DNA of 64,000 bases from assembly GCA_963971425.1 (NCBI GenBank), contig OZ020515.1:33677856-33741855 (forward strand). The letters are read 5' to 3'. Source of the stretch: Bryoerythrophyllum caledonicum (taxonomy: Eukaryota; Streptophyta; Bryopsida; Pottiales; Pottiaceae). How positions within the stretch are numbered: the first letter of the stretch is position 1; each line of letters opens with the position of its first letter. The notes below the pieces were generated by a model. The model did not search any database and was not told where the DNA came from. It worked only from the letters and a program-made list of their open reading frames with translations. The translations under genes were made by a program, and so were the position numbers. Of this stretch, positions 31,229 through 42,093 are shown piece by piece.

Positions 31229-33785
31229 GTGCTTAAGCGGTTTCTCTTGGTGATCTTGCGGATTGGGGGATCTTCATCAATGGTAAGGTCCACGGTGGTG
31301 GGCAGAACGGGAGTGGATCTCGGAGGCTTGGGCATAAATAGTGGCTTCAATACCGCCTCGAATGCTGCCTTATCGGATTCGAAGCCCACGAAATGCCGAC
31401 CAGCAGCGCGACACGCGCGAAGGGAGTTACTTGATGGATCAGAGAAAATGAGAATTGTTGATTCAAAGGATAAAAGAGAAGCCGAAGAACTAAATCAGAG
31501 GCTAACAAATGGTTTAGAGATACCTGCAGAGGCAAATGCATCAAAGATTAGAGCGCGGGGCTTCGTGAGCGACTCAAATAGCATCTAGAAAAATATGATG
31601 CCCTTCTCTTGTCCAGCCCTCCAAAGAACATTACCGCGCATAGACTGAGATTCAGAGAAGTCGTTGTGATTGAGAAGGACGTTGGTCTCTTCAACTTCCC
31701 AACCAGTCTTTGACAGCTGAGCATTCACAATGAATGTGAAAGACTCCACTGGTAACGCGTTCCTCACGTAGAGGAAAATACGGAATTGGTGGATCTGAAT
31801 TAGAAAAGACACGGCAAATTATCGAAATTAGTTGTCTAGAGTGTAAAAGAAATATATAGCAATGTCATTGAGAAATATTCACTAACCTTTTTTGATGAAT
31901 CAGATGACAATGCTAACGGTAATTTGTTAACACCCCACCACTCGCGAAGTAACTTGAAATCGTAGATTGCAGCGTATGACCGAACGTCGGTACGGATCTA
32001 CACGGACTCAGGGATGATAACCATAATGCATCCAAGTTCATGAAGAAACAAATCAGCAAATTCAAAGAGGGCCTCAACAATTGGTTCAGCATAGACATTC
32101 CAAGATGGAATGTCTTTAGGATCCTGCAAAATTGATGGAACCCAGAGGTTTTTCGGGATGTCCCCAAGAATGAGGTCAAAACCACGGTGGGGACAAATTG
32201 CGCTGCGGGAAGTGGTTGAAGTGGGAGGACACACCTGCAAGAACAACAAGAACTGATGTTATTAAGATTGAGTATTAAGGAAGAGAATCATTGTCAGATG
32301 CAATTAAGGTAGAAAAATATGGAAAGCAAAACAAATGGTACGAGAGAACATGGCGAGACTTCACCTTCAGCATGAACTCATTCAGTAGAACCATGCTGGG
32401 GTGGTCTTTCCCACCATTCATCATATCCTTGATAGAAGAGAGCTCCACTTTGATTTCCATCTTTGGAGCTGACGCGCTCGGTGGAGAGAAGGCGTCATGA
32501 AAGGCCTTCCTTTTCACCACATGAGAAGGCTGATGCGGAGGGGAGCCCGGAATCTCCGGAGACGGTTGAACATCTAGAATGCTCTCTGCGTTCACTGGTG
32601 CAGAGTCAGCCTCGGAGACAACTGAGGGAATGACGACCTCAACTTCAGAGTCGCGAGATGTAGAACCTCGAGCCTTCTTTGTGGCAACTTTTCCCTTATC
32701 CTTTGCACTAGTTTGCACAGCACCAGCTTGTGCATTCGTCTCCACCCCAATCAGCTCTGGCTGAATGGAATTGCGCAATGAAATGTCAAAGTGAGGTGGT
32801 TTCTGGACAGGGTAGTACAAATACCATTCGCAGCGCTCCCAGTGCTGAGGACCCCAATCAATCTTGATTCCCTCTGATATCATGGTTGAGGGGCTCTTGG
32901 GATCCAGGTAGGATGGAAAAAATGGGGGGTTGCGGGTCACTGCCTTTGCCGGCATCAGAATGAACTTGAAATACCTGTATAAGGTACGCGTCAAAGCCGA
33001 TGGAAACCCGCACTTATCCGCAGGTTCATAGTTCTTGTGAACGCCCTTGTCCACGTTGAACTCCCGATAAAATGTTGTATCCCATAGCTAAATCAACATT
33101 TCCTCAACGTAGTCCAAAATTCCTGTGATTGGATCGCCATTATCAGGGTCGTAGTTCACTTCGACACCAATATCCAGCAACGAGCCATCCAACAACTGCT
33201 CAGTTTCAGTAGACAGCTACGATAAGGATTCAACGTATTAGAAACTAAAACAGAGAAAACATACTTCAGCTGCTCAGCTTCAGTAGACAGTTGCGATAAG
33301 GATTCAAATTTTTAGACTGTTAACTTTTATAACTTAAACAAAGAAAACAAAGTGAATTTATAGTAGGTACCTGATCCCACCATGTTGCTCGGTGAAGCCA
33401 ATCAGGGAACTCACTATCTGGAAACTTCATCTTTGGAAACCTGAGATTCTCGAAGATTTCCATCTCTATTCCAACGCTGGAGCCATTTCACTTTCATCAC
33501 AGGATCCATGGCAGATGTCGCGAGCATACTTAGCTTCTCCTGGGTCATCTTTGCGTTGTCTTCATGAGCCTTGTAATGAAGCTTCACTTGACTAAGGAAT
33601 GCTGGAGTATGCTTGGGATCTGCAATTGGAAGTTGTTTTCGCAGCTCTGAAAGAGTGGAGCCCTTCATCTTCTCAACAACTTTTCTCACAAAATCGTGAG
33701 CATTACTTGAAGTCCATTCCTTGGGATCTGGAAATCTCTAGGCAAACTTCCTCTGCGCCACCGCAGCTGCTTCTCCGATTGCTTG
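31229..33785 (-). pseudogene. gene D, 3' part: amino-methyltransferase-like domain
   Basis: Minus-strand exons inferred from GT-AG sites: 33785-33371, 33222-32365, 32234-31887, 31794-31524, 31429-31229, with a possible terminal exon from 31152. Exon 32234-31887 has FDLILGDIPKNLW, aligned by eye with the DPPY region of N4/N6 DNA methyltransferases but reading D-I-P-K. The next two exons together give IFDAFASAG and SNSLRACRAAGRHFVGFESD, close to the DPFxGSGxTxRACxxxGRxFxGxE block. In-frame TAGs lie at 33738-33740, 33088-33090, 31998-32000 and 31585-31587; a frameshift lies near 33475 and another at the 31524/31429 junction. So it is a decayed gene with eroded catalytic residues. The start of exon 33222 is partly duplicated at about 33260-33300. 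Confidence 0.6.
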
Positions 33786-34114
33786 CTGTGAATACACGAT
33801 AAAGTTGTCAAGCACAACTCAAGACAGTTCAGAGAAATCAAATGAAGAGCTCAGACACACTAAACAATTTGCATTTGCAAAAAGAAGTGTACCGCTGCCA
33901 GCACACCATTTGCTTCATCAGTGTCCGAATTCAAAGTCTAATATCTAGACAATTTTTGTTCACAAGTATGGCTAGATCTAAGTCTAATGGGACTTTAAAG
34001 AAAGGTTTGGAGAATGATGCAAATTTGTAAAGTATCACACAAACACATGATTGAGTTCTTGATTTACAACTACGTCTTATTATTCGATTCGCATCTTTAA
34101 AGATGTGTAATGCT

Positions 34115-34146
34115 GTGGGGGTGTGCCGCTGGCGGCACACCCCCAC
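34115..34146. repeat. perfect 32-nt hairpin (family 3) in gene D intron
   Basis: Arms GTGGGGGTGTGCCGC and GCGGCACACCCCCAC are perfectly complementary around TG. Best copy of a hairpin family that recurs in the gene D introns. Confidence 0.9.
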
Positions 34147-34180
34147 CCAGTCGCGCAATCACTCATTAGCACGACTCTAT

Positions 34181-34203
34181 GGGGTGTGCAGCCAGCGGCA
34201 CGC
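34181..34203. repeat. family 3 hairpin at the insertion point of element 2
   Basis: GGGGTGTGCAGCCAGCGGCA followed by CGC, then the LTR. After element removal the text continues CTCCC, restoring the distal arm. The element therefore inserted in the right arm of this imperfect hairpin (target ACGC). Confidence 0.65.
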
Positions 34204-35805
34204 TGTCGTGGAGAGAGAATTTGCCTTGGGAAAACACAGGGTTCTTGGCTGCTACCAATTTCAGCAAAGAAAGAAGGGAGGTGTAATAAAGACGATCTTC
34301 ATTGGTGATAAACTTGAAATAAAACAAAGTAAGACTTTAATCTTCTCTAAAGGTAAACTTCTTGACTCATCTTGACAAACCCTCGCAAGTGATTAAACAA
34401 GTAGTTTGAGTAAACTTGGGGTAGCAGAACCTTCTCTCATTCTATCAAGCTCTACCACTTCATACTTAGCTTTATATGAGCATGCAATAGCTTCCTAGAA
34501 AGCTAATACAGTAAGGCTCATACGTACAAAATTTGAATATAAGAAGATCTATACAAATGCTTCTATGAGGAATCAAAGTCACTGCTCTAATTTGCTCAAG
34601 GCAGCTGACTCCTTTCCAATCAATCTAGCATAACTCTCTCAAACCAACTCCAATCCACCTACGTAATAGCTTTTTGAAAAGCTAACAACAAGATTAACAA
34701 GTGATAAAATTCTCAATCCTACTGACTCTATATGCAATGAATTATAGTTACTCAAAGTCACTGCTTGAAACTTGTGGAATAAAACCCGCGCCTCCGAGAA
34801 CACTCCTTCAATAGATTAAGTGCCACAAATCCATAACAACTCGGATTTGAGCTTGTGATAGCTCATTGAAAAGCTAATTCAACCACCACTCTACACATAA
34901 AGATTCACTATCTCACTCTTTGTATACAAGTTTCTATATGGAATCAAAGTTACTGCTCTCAAAAATTCATGGCAGCAGTACCCTTGTTTATTCAAATCCA
35001 CACCACAGCTTCTACATAACTCCGATTGGAGTGTGTGATAGCTTGTTGGAAAGCTATTAACAAGTTCTACAACACTCTAAAAACTGACGTCAAAACTCAC
35101 AAAACTCTACCTGTCACACTCGAAAACCCGAGCGTCTTTTTATACTAAATGGAGGAGGCTTTGGCCGAGGGAGGAGGGAAGAAAAGTCAAGGGCCTAAAT
35201 CAGCCCATGCTTCTCTAGCCTTCCTTTTGACTCACCTTTGGACACCAAAGTCTATTTACCTCCAAATCTTATCCAAATCTTCCCACATAAGCCTAGCTTG
35301 ACTTTTATTTCCTAACCTACAACTCTACTACAAGTTGGCACTATATTTCTCCCCCTAAACTAACCCCCAAACTAAACATTTCTTATTTCTACTACAAACT
35401 ATAATACCATAGCACTCTATTTAAGTTTTTTGATCTCAGAAGAATTAGAGAATAGCTTAAATATCATTAGAGCCCACGTACTGCCATCGACCACGGCTTA
35501 GTTCGGCTGGCTAAGCTTTTCGTTGCACCTTGCCGGTCCGGGTTCGATTCCTTGACTTGTCAGAGCGGCTGGCGCTCGCGTGGTCAGGGGACTGCCGGAA
35601 TCAGCAGTAAATCCAGCTAGTTGACGCTCCTAAGCCCTGAGCTAGTGACAAGATGCAGTAAAGATCCTCTAAGATAAGCTTCTGGCCTGGTAGGGTAATT
35701 GAGGAAAAAATCGTTTATTCTCCACAATTACCTTAACCAGCTAAGTTCCCATTTTTTCTTCTAAATCTTATTTTTTTATATGATGAACTGTATCGCATCA
35801 CGACA
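34204..35805 (-). repeat. 3' LTR of element 2
   Basis: 1,602 bp. In element orientation it starts at 35805. It has a TATA box (35136-35144), antisense tRNA-like segment (35493-35551) and four or five diverged copies of a module with TCAAAGT(T/C)ACTGCT, GGCAGC and GAAAAGCTAA (about 34416-35066). Confidence 0.95.
35493..35551 (+). other. tRNA-like (SINE-like) A/B box segment in LTR of element 2
   Basis: ACGGCTTAGTTCGGCTGG (A-box-like) and GGTTCGATTCC (35541-35551, B-box consensus). The following CCCTGAGCTAGTGACAAGAT matches the stretch behind the tRNA-like segment of element 1, and both lie about 240-255 bp from the LTR edge. The right LTR copy is 43383-43441. Confidence 0.55.
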
Positions 35806-35825
35806 TCCACCCCCTCTAAACCTGC
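35806..35825 (-). other. polypurine tract of element 2
   Basis: Minus strand GGTTTAGAGGGGGTGGA next to the 3' LTR, as in element 1. Confidence 0.7.
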
Positions 35826-35847
35826 ACATCCTCCGTGATGTGCCAAG

Positions 35848-38800
35848 TTAGTCCGTTTCCGATGTATCTTCCATGCCTCCGTCCTCTTCTCCATTATATG
35901 AATCATTGTCTTCTTGTTGGCTAAGGCTTGAATCATCTCCTGATATGTCTTCAAAGCAACAACTGCCATCTCTTTTCTTGAATGCCTTGATTCTTTTGCC
36001 AGCCACTGGAATTCTTAATAGCGTTCCATCTAACTCACGAAGTGTATAAGTAGCATTATCATGTACTTCTACCACTACATATGGTCCAAACCATCTACGT
36101 GCAAACTTTCTGAGAGTACTATGTTGATGCTCCAAAGTGCTATCAAACACTAATACCCAATCCCCAACTCGAATCTGGTTTGTTCTCAACCGATGAGTTC
36201 TATCAAATCTGGCTTTGTTCTTCAACCGCGCTATCTTCATCCTTTCGAAGGCCACGTTGTGGTCTTCAGGCAATCTTTCCAATTGCCTTATGCGGAGTTC
36301 TAATAATCTTTCTGTGGTAACTCCATCTTCCCAATCCAAAAACACCCAAGTAGGCATCGAATCTTCTGCAGGCAATATTGATTTTTGCCCCATCATAAGC
36401 TCAATTGGCATATAGCCAGTGACAGTACTATGTGTAGTCCTGTCTGCCCACAATGCAAATGGTAGAAGTCTAGGCCAATGCTTCGGTTTTCCTTTACAGG
36501 CTTTGACTAGTGCGTTGATAATTGGAGGATGTCCTCGTTCACTCTTGCCATTAGCCTCAGGGTTATAAGCAGTAGTCAGCCTCAGCTTCACACCATACCT
36601 TTGGAAAAAACTTCTAGCTTCAACTGCATTCAATTCTCCACGATCTGCTCTCATTCTACCAACACTACCATATCTGCTGAAAATGTCTTCTAGGATGAAC
36701 CTACAAATTCCTTCGGTAGACTTAGTTCTTAAGGCTCTACCTTCTACAAAGTTTGAGAGTTCTTCCCTTGCCAAAACAAGGTACTTCATACTCCACAAAC
36801 CTGATGGCATCGCGACTAAGTCAATTACCCATTGAAAATGTATGGCAAGCGGGTAGGTTGGATGCAACTCATCTCTATATCTAATTTTTGATTGGAGTTG
36901 ACAATCAATGCATGAAGCTACAAATTCTTCCACATCCTTGTACAAACCCTTCCACCAATACCGTTCTTTGATTTTGTTGTAAGTGGCCCAAATCCCTCTG
37001 TGTCCTGCCCAAAGTGTGTCATGAAATTCTTTGAGGACTTGATTTTTGGTATCAGTATCACCAACCACTCTTAACGGCACCCCATCTTTCCTCTTTGGCC
37101 TCTTCCATAACAATCCATCTCTCAAAAGATAACCATAAGACTGGTGTCTAATATCTTTAAATGTCTTGTCTGACCAGTCTCTATGTTTCTTCAAAGTGCT
37201 GAGATATAAGCCAATATCCTTCAGCCTTCCTTCAAATAGATCTACCTTGAAAGGTAAATCACCATCACTTGAGTCCAACCCATCAAGTGTCATAACATAA
37301 CCATAATCCTTTTCCTCATAGTCCTCTCCAATCTCTTGTGCCACCATCTCTTCCTCGCACATAAATCTGGCTCTTGATAACATATCTGCCACTGAATTCA
37401 TCTTGCCAGTAATATGTGTTAACACAGGATTCAGTGATCTGATATATGCTATCCATCTCAACATCGCAATATCTGGAGTAGAGCAATTAGCCACCATTCC
37501 GAGTAATGGTAAACAATCAGTCTCAAGCACAACATTAGCACCAATTAAATAGTTTCTTTCTGCCTTCAATGCTGTAAGTGCCCCTAAAAGTTCTCTCTTC
37601 ACTTGTGGATACGCTCTTTGACGTTCTGTGAGAATTCTTGCTCCAAATCTTATGGCATACCTTCGTCCTTCTGTATCATCTTGACCAACAGCCCAACCTG
37701 TAGCAATTGGACTCGTATCCACTGTTATAATGATTGGTCTACCACAGTTGTAATCCGCTTGCTTCAAAACTGGTGGAGACATCAAAGTTTCCTTCAAGCC
37801 TTCCATGGCTAACTCTTGTTTTTGCCCCCACTTGAATTTAATCCCTTTCCTCAAAAGCTTGTACAACGGATTAGCAAGATGAGCAAAATGTGGAACCCAT
37901 ATTTGGTAGAAGACACAAGCCCCTAAGAACCTCCTTACTTCAGTGATGCTACCACATGGCTTCATCCTCGAGATAGCATCTACTTTCTCAGGGTTAGGTT
38001 TTCTGCCGTATACTCCACACAAATGACCAACCACAATAATCTCATCAACACCAAACTTGGACTTCTCTATGGATAATGTCAAGTCCACCTCTCCAAGTCT
38101 GTTTAAGATCATTTCCACATCTCTTATGTGGTTCTTGACAAATACTCTGCAACCATCGTCATCCATAGTCAAGTCCTTGATTTCTTCTTTGCAGCCTTTA
38201 ATGGGAATATCATCTACAAAGGGTATAGTTTTCTCAGGCACAAAATCCTTGAGGATCTGGTTCATCGCGTTTTGCATATGTGCCACCGAATTAGTGGCTC
38301 CCTGAGGCAATGTGCACATTCTAACAAGTCCTAATGGAGTTTTCATGGTAGTCAGATCTCTGCTTTTGTTCGCAAGTTGGAACTGATCATAACCAGAATA
38401 TAAGTCTCCAATGGAATAGATGGCATGTCCTGCAAATGCTTCAGCAACCTCATCCACAATTGGCCCTGACCCTTTGTTTCTAATAGTAACCTTATTGGCT
38501 GGCTGCATATCTTGTATAAATCTAAGTGCACCAGACTTCTTTGGCACTGTAAACCAACGGTTGGAGTATGGAGCCATTGAAGGCTCAAGTATACCCATCT
38601 GCATCTTCTCTTTCAACAAATTCACCAACTTAGGAAGTAATGCTCTTGGCACTGGTATAGGCTTTAAGTCCCACGGCACATGAGGAACTGTAAAAATCAC
38701 CATTGGTACAACCACACTAGGATGAACACATCCAATTTCTTCTGGTGAAGAAGAAAATGATTTTCCATGTTTAGAGAGCATATCTTGGAACATTTTTATT

Positions 38801-39363
38801 TCTTGTGCATGTAAGAAATCACCCCCTCCAATCTTTAGTCCAGCCAATGACTCCTCAGTAAACTTGTGGCCAATTTTCCTTATTTCCCTTAGCCCTGGCT
38901 CCTTTTCAGCCTGCTTGATATGTTCCTCAGTGTCTGGTGGCAATTGAGTTGCCACCGGCCTCACTTTCTTTGCCACGGTCTTGTATTTGGTATTAACCTT
39001 AGCCTCGAGATGAGGAACATAACTTCCGGTAGACTCCATGGTTGTTGTTGTTTCCAGTACCTCGTCATAAAGTTCCCTTGAATGAATCTCGATTATAACA
39101 TCTCTTGGTCCCGAGCTTTGAGCTAACACTCCTTCCAAAGCTCTTACTATATCGTCTGAAAAACCTTCCTCTTCTATAACTCCTGTAATACACTCATCAC
39201 TCAATACCACACCCACTCTTTTTAACTTTTCTTCAGTCTTTCTAATCCATCTCTTATGTACACGGTCCAACTCTGTAATTTTTGTAAAATTGACCAAACC
39301 ATCCTTTGCTAAACTTAAAAGTCCACAACCACCATTTTTTAGACTGGGGAATGTAGTATTCAA
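35848..39363 (-). CDS. pol: element 2 pol: reverse transcriptase, RNase H, integrase
   Basis: 1,171 open codons, clearly homologous to element 1 pol over its whole length. RT has LRFIQDMQPANKVTIRNKG and FVDD; RNase H has VDTSPIATGWAVG and ETDCLPL; integrase has the zinc region (GHRG...CIDCQ) and WVIDLVAMP, RADRGELN, NPEANGKSERG; a GPY/F-like end (FARRWFGPYVV) follows. The acidic tail differs from element 1. The frame is -1 relative to gag-pro and opens before the gag-pro stop, so expression by -1 frameshifting is likely. No lesions seen. Confidence 0.92.
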   Translation of the reverse strand: MNTTFPSLKNGGCGLLSLAKDGLVNFTKITELDRVHKRWIRKTEEKLKRVGVVLSDECITGVIEEEGFSDDIVRALEGVLAQSSGPRDVIIEIHSRELYDEVLETTTTMESTGSYVPHLEAKVNTKYKTVAKKVRPVATQLPPDTEEHIKQAEKEPGLREIRKIGHKFTEESLAGLKIGGGDFLHAQEIKMFQDMLSKHGKSFSSSPEEIGCVHPSVVVPMVIFTVPHVPWDLKPIPVPRALLPKLVNLLKEKMQMGILEPSMAPYSNRWFTVPKKSGALRFIQDMQPANKVTIRNKGSGPIVDEVAEAFAGHAIYSIGDLYSGYDQFQLANKSRDLTTMKTPLGLVRMCTLPQGATNSVAHMQNAMNQILKDFVPEKTIPFVDDIPIKGCKEEIKDLTMDDDGCRVFVKNHIRDVEMILNRLGEVDLTLSIEKSKFGVDEIIVVGHLCGVYGRKPNPEKVDAISRMKPCGSITEVRRFLGACVFYQIWVPHFAHLANPLYKLLRKGIKFKWGQKQELAMEGLKETLMSPPVLKQADYNCGRPIIITVDTSPIATGWAVGQDDTEGRRYAIRFGARILTERQRAYPQVKRELLGALTALKAERNYLIGANVVLETDCLPLLGMVANCSTPDIAMLRWIAYIRSLNPVLTHITGKMNSVADMLSRARFMCEEEMVAQEIGEDYEEKDYGYVMTLDGLDSSDGDLPFKVDLFEGRLKDIGLYLSTLKKHRDWSDKTFKDIRHQSYGYLLRDGLLWKRPKRKDGVPLRVVGDTDTKNQVLKEFHDTLWAGHRGIWATYNKIKERYWWKGLYKDVEEFVASCIDCQLQSKIRYRDELHPTYPLAIHFQWVIDLVAMPSGLWSMKYLVLAREELSNFVEGRALRTKSTEGICRFILEDIFSRYGSVGRMRADRGELNAVEARSFFQRYGVKLRLTTAYNPEANGKSERGHPPIINALVKACKGKPKHWPRLLPFALWADRTTHSTVTGYMPIELMMGQKSILPAEDSMPTWVFLDWEDGVTTERLLELRIRQLERLPEDHNVAFERMKIARLKNKARFDRTHRLRTNQIRVGDWVLVFDSTLEHQHSTLRKFARRWFGPYVVVEVHDNATYTLRELDGTLLRIPVAGKRIKAFKKRDGSCCFEDISGDDSSLSQQEDNDSYNGEEDGGMEDTSETD

Positions 39364-39407
39364 TGATCTGTTAGCACCCGTGGATCCCCAGTCTCCACGC
39401 GTGCAAT

Positions 39408-42041
39408 CTAGAAATCCTGAAAGTCTTCGTTGCCACGGTCATAACCCATAGGTTCATCTCTAAGCTGATCCCTATGTCTCTCATTGTTTGATTTCACGGT
39501 GAAAAACTGTACAGCTTGCATCCCATCCAAACTACGAATTCTCGCATAATGTGAGCCATCATCCAAAACCTTGGTCTCCATTCTTGTTGCTGTAATATAT
39601 GGCTGACCAAGGATAATAGGATAAGACCCATAGTTTTGAACAAAGTAGTTTTGTTCCACCTCAACATTTCCAATCTTGGTCTTGACCGCTGGACATGCTC
39701 CATACAACTTGCCTTTCTCATTGTTTGCTGCCCGCATCACCCATCCATGGTTAATATCAATAGGCCATTTTCCTTTCTCATATAACTTCCTGGATATGAT
39801 ATTAATTTCTGAACCATGGTCCACAAGGGCTAAAAAAGTCTCATCCAAGTCTCCAAGTTTAACACGTGTCTCTGTAGTAGCTCTTGCCCAAAATGGATGA
39901 GTAAAGGCTGTCATTGCTTCACTCCCACGTATCACTTGAGACCTGTTGTGCAAGCAACAAGAAACATTGGCTTCTATAAAAGCCTCTTCTCCACTGACTT
40001 GTAGTGTCTCATCCACCACAAGTGCTCCATCCTTCTCTCCTGCCACCTTCTCTTCTTGGTTCTTGTTTGCTTCATTTATACTCTTGATTTCACAATTGCA
40101 AGCAAACATCTTCAAAATCTCATCCTCCATTTCTCCATCCAATAGTTCTTCAATCCCTTCATCATCTTCATCACTCTTTGTCTTCTGGTCTTGGCTTTTT
40201 GTACCCACACGGTCATACATCAAAGCAAATACTTGGCCAATTTCTTCTTCTTCATCTTCTGTCATATGGGTGTCCAATGCTCTGGTCATCACCGTTTCGA
40301 CAGTGATCTGTCTCTTCCTCTTAATGACATCAATGATGAGCTCATGAAAGTCTTTTTTGGCTATGCCAAGGGCTTCTCTCAGAGTAAACTCAATCTTGGC
40401 ATCCAAAATCCTCTCTTCTAGAATACCTTTCATATCGATAGAGGTCTCAATATCAGATTGAAGTTTATAAGCCGGTGCTTTGCCCTTCCCCTTTACTCCA
40501 TCTTCTTTCCCTTTCTTCTCACCACTCATTCTTTCCTCCCACTTCTCCTTCGGAAGCGGTGCATCTCCTGGATGAGAGGTAGAAGGTCGTCCTTCTTGCC
40601 TCTGTCGTGTTTGACTTGCTGGCCCTTGGTTCTGAATATTTTCCTTCCCAATAGGTGTCTTCTTCTTGCTAGCAGGTTCTTCAGTCTCTTCTTCTGTATT
40701 TCTACCTCTCTTCACTTCTACAAACACATCCTGAGGCTCTTTTTCTCCTTTCTCACTTCCCAAGTAGGCTCTGATGGTATTGGAGTCCACAGGATCATCC
40801 CAACCTGTTAGACTTCTGATAATTTGAGCCCCTCTGATCATAACTTCTCGATTGGGGTTTGAAAATGCTTCCACCCCATTCTGTACTGCTTGAACATTAT
40901 AAGTCTCGGCATCTCTGAGATGAATAGAGCTAGTCCTACCTAGCTTATCATCCACCAGTTTCTTCATCCCTCCTCTGCCAAAGTTCGTGGCCAGTGGATC
41001 ACCTGATGCAGCATCTCTGATCATCCCTTCTCTGAAAATAATGATACCCGCCTTTAAGTCATCTGCAAAAAACTTGCAGTCTCCACGTTTGTGATTTGGG
41101 TCATCACAATAGATACATCGCACAACAAATCCTCTCGAGCTATCTGTAGGGCGGGAGTCGTTTGTCATACGGCCCTTTTTCAGAGCACTCATCTCCACCT
41201 TCAGTTCCTTGAGGCCTTTCACAAGATCTTCAAGAGTGTCATTATCAAGGACTTTGCCACTAGACGAACTCGATGGCGTTGAAGATACCGAAGATGCTGG
41301 AGTCTTGGAAATCGATACCGATGGTGCATCACCCCTTGATATAACTCCACGAGCCTTTACACGTTGCTGCTTGGCAATAAGGCTCACTGACTCCTCCAAT
41401 CTCCTCCAGTCGGGATTAAAACCTCCCTCGGCCGTCACGTCCTGAAGAATAAGAAGGAGTCTGTCTTCCAAGACATCATCAGCAGCTTGGAGAAACAATT
41501 CAGACTTCCTCGTATCAAGAAGCCGCTTCTCAGATAGTGGAAGTTGACCATACTTCTTCTCAAACTCTCTCAAGAGTTCGTTCGGCCCCATGGTCTTTCC
41601 AGGCTGTATTTCCACCCACTCTAAGAATGCCCTCTTAGACATTCGCTGAGAATCTTCATCGAAATACTCTTCCTTCAACCTCTCAGCAAACCTTGCCCAT
41701 GTATTCACATTCACTACATCATGGAGTTCTCTCACCCTTTCTCGAATCTCGGGCACAACTGCAAGATCAAACGTTTCTATCATTCGTGCCTCAGGCACCT
41801 GATAAATCTCCATCTCGCAAGTGTATGCCCTCAAAAACCCCGTGATATTCTTGCCATCAAATCTTCCAATCTTACTGATGACATCCCTCAATGCTTTCGT
41901 AGCTCCTTGTCCTGCCATATTAGTAGCCTGTTGGCCCATAAACAACTGCATGGCCCGAACAAAGTCCGCCGTGAAACTGACACCACCACCAATATCCCCA
42001 ACACCACCCTCAGAGGATGACCCACCCTCGTGATCTCCCAT
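39408..42041 (-). CDS. gag: element 2 gag-protease polyprotein
   Basis: 877 codons from the ATG at 42041 (MGDHEGGSSSEGG). Capsid-like helical part, CCHC knuckle CIYCDDPNHKRGDC, charged linker, then protease with ALVDHGSEINIISRKLY (DHG rather than DTG/DSG) and ILGQPYI. Gag and protease are in one open frame, unlike element 1. Ends FQDF then TAG inside the pol overlap. It looks intact and could supply proteins in trans to element 1. Confidence 0.92.
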   Translation of the reverse strand: MGDHEGGSSSEGGVGDIGGGVSFTADFVRAMQLFMGQQATNMAGQGATKALRDVISKIGRFDGKNITGFLRAYTCEMEIYQVPEARMIETFDLAVVPEIRERVRELHDVVNVNTWARFAERLKEEYFDEDSQRMSKRAFLEWVEIQPGKTMGPNELLREFEKKYGQLPLSEKRLLDTRKSELFLQAADDVLEDRLLLILQDVTAEGGFNPDWRRLEESVSLIAKQQRVKARGVISRGDAPSVSISKTPASSVSSTPSSSSSGKVLDNDTLEDLVKGLKELKVEMSALKKGRMTNDSRPTDSSRGFVVRCIYCDDPNHKRGDCKFFADDLKAGIIIFREGMIRDAASGDPLATNFGRGGMKKLVDDKLGRTSSIHLRDAETYNVQAVQNGVEAFSNPNREVMIRGAQIIRSLTGWDDPVDSNTIRAYLGSEKGEKEPQDVFVEVKRGRNTEEETEEPASKKKTPIGKENIQNQGPASQTRQRQEGRPSTSHPGDAPLPKEKWEERMSGEKKGKEDGVKGKGKAPAYKLQSDIETSIDMKGILEERILDAKIEFTLREALGIAKKDFHELIIDVIKRKRQITVETVMTRALDTHMTEDEEEEIGQVFALMYDRVGTKSQDQKTKSDEDDEGIEELLDGEMEDEILKMFACNCEIKSINEANKNQEEKVAGEKDGALVVDETLQVSGEEAFIEANVSCCLHNRSQVIRGSEAMTAFTHPFWARATTETRVKLGDLDETFLALVDHGSEINIISRKLYEKGKWPIDINHGWVMRAANNEKGKLYGACPAVKTKIGNVEVEQNYFVQNYGSYPIILGQPYITATRMETKVLDDGSHYARIRSLDGMQAVQFFTVKSNNERHRDQLRDEPMGYDRGNEDFQDF

Positions 42042-42073
42042 CTTGTCTTGAAAAAATAAGTAGCCCCAAAGCA

Positions 42074-42091
42074 CTCTCAGTGGAAGCACCA
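42074..42091 (-). other. primer binding site of element 2
   Basis: TGGTGCTTCCACTGAGAG, same 18 nt and same 2-nt spacer as element 1. Same tRNA primer, identity unassigned. Confidence 0.75.
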
Positions 42092-42093
42092 AA

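Noticed and set aside
10589-33740. Reassigned genetic code (UAA/UAG read as Gln)
   Set aside because: Most in-frame stops would fit Gln, but TAA at 48069-48071 replaces a Lys codon of the sister copy, TAG at 52591 sits where pogo relatives have Trp, TGA stops also occur, and several genes clearly end with TAG followed by UTR-like sequence. Frameshifts are present too. Decay is simpler.
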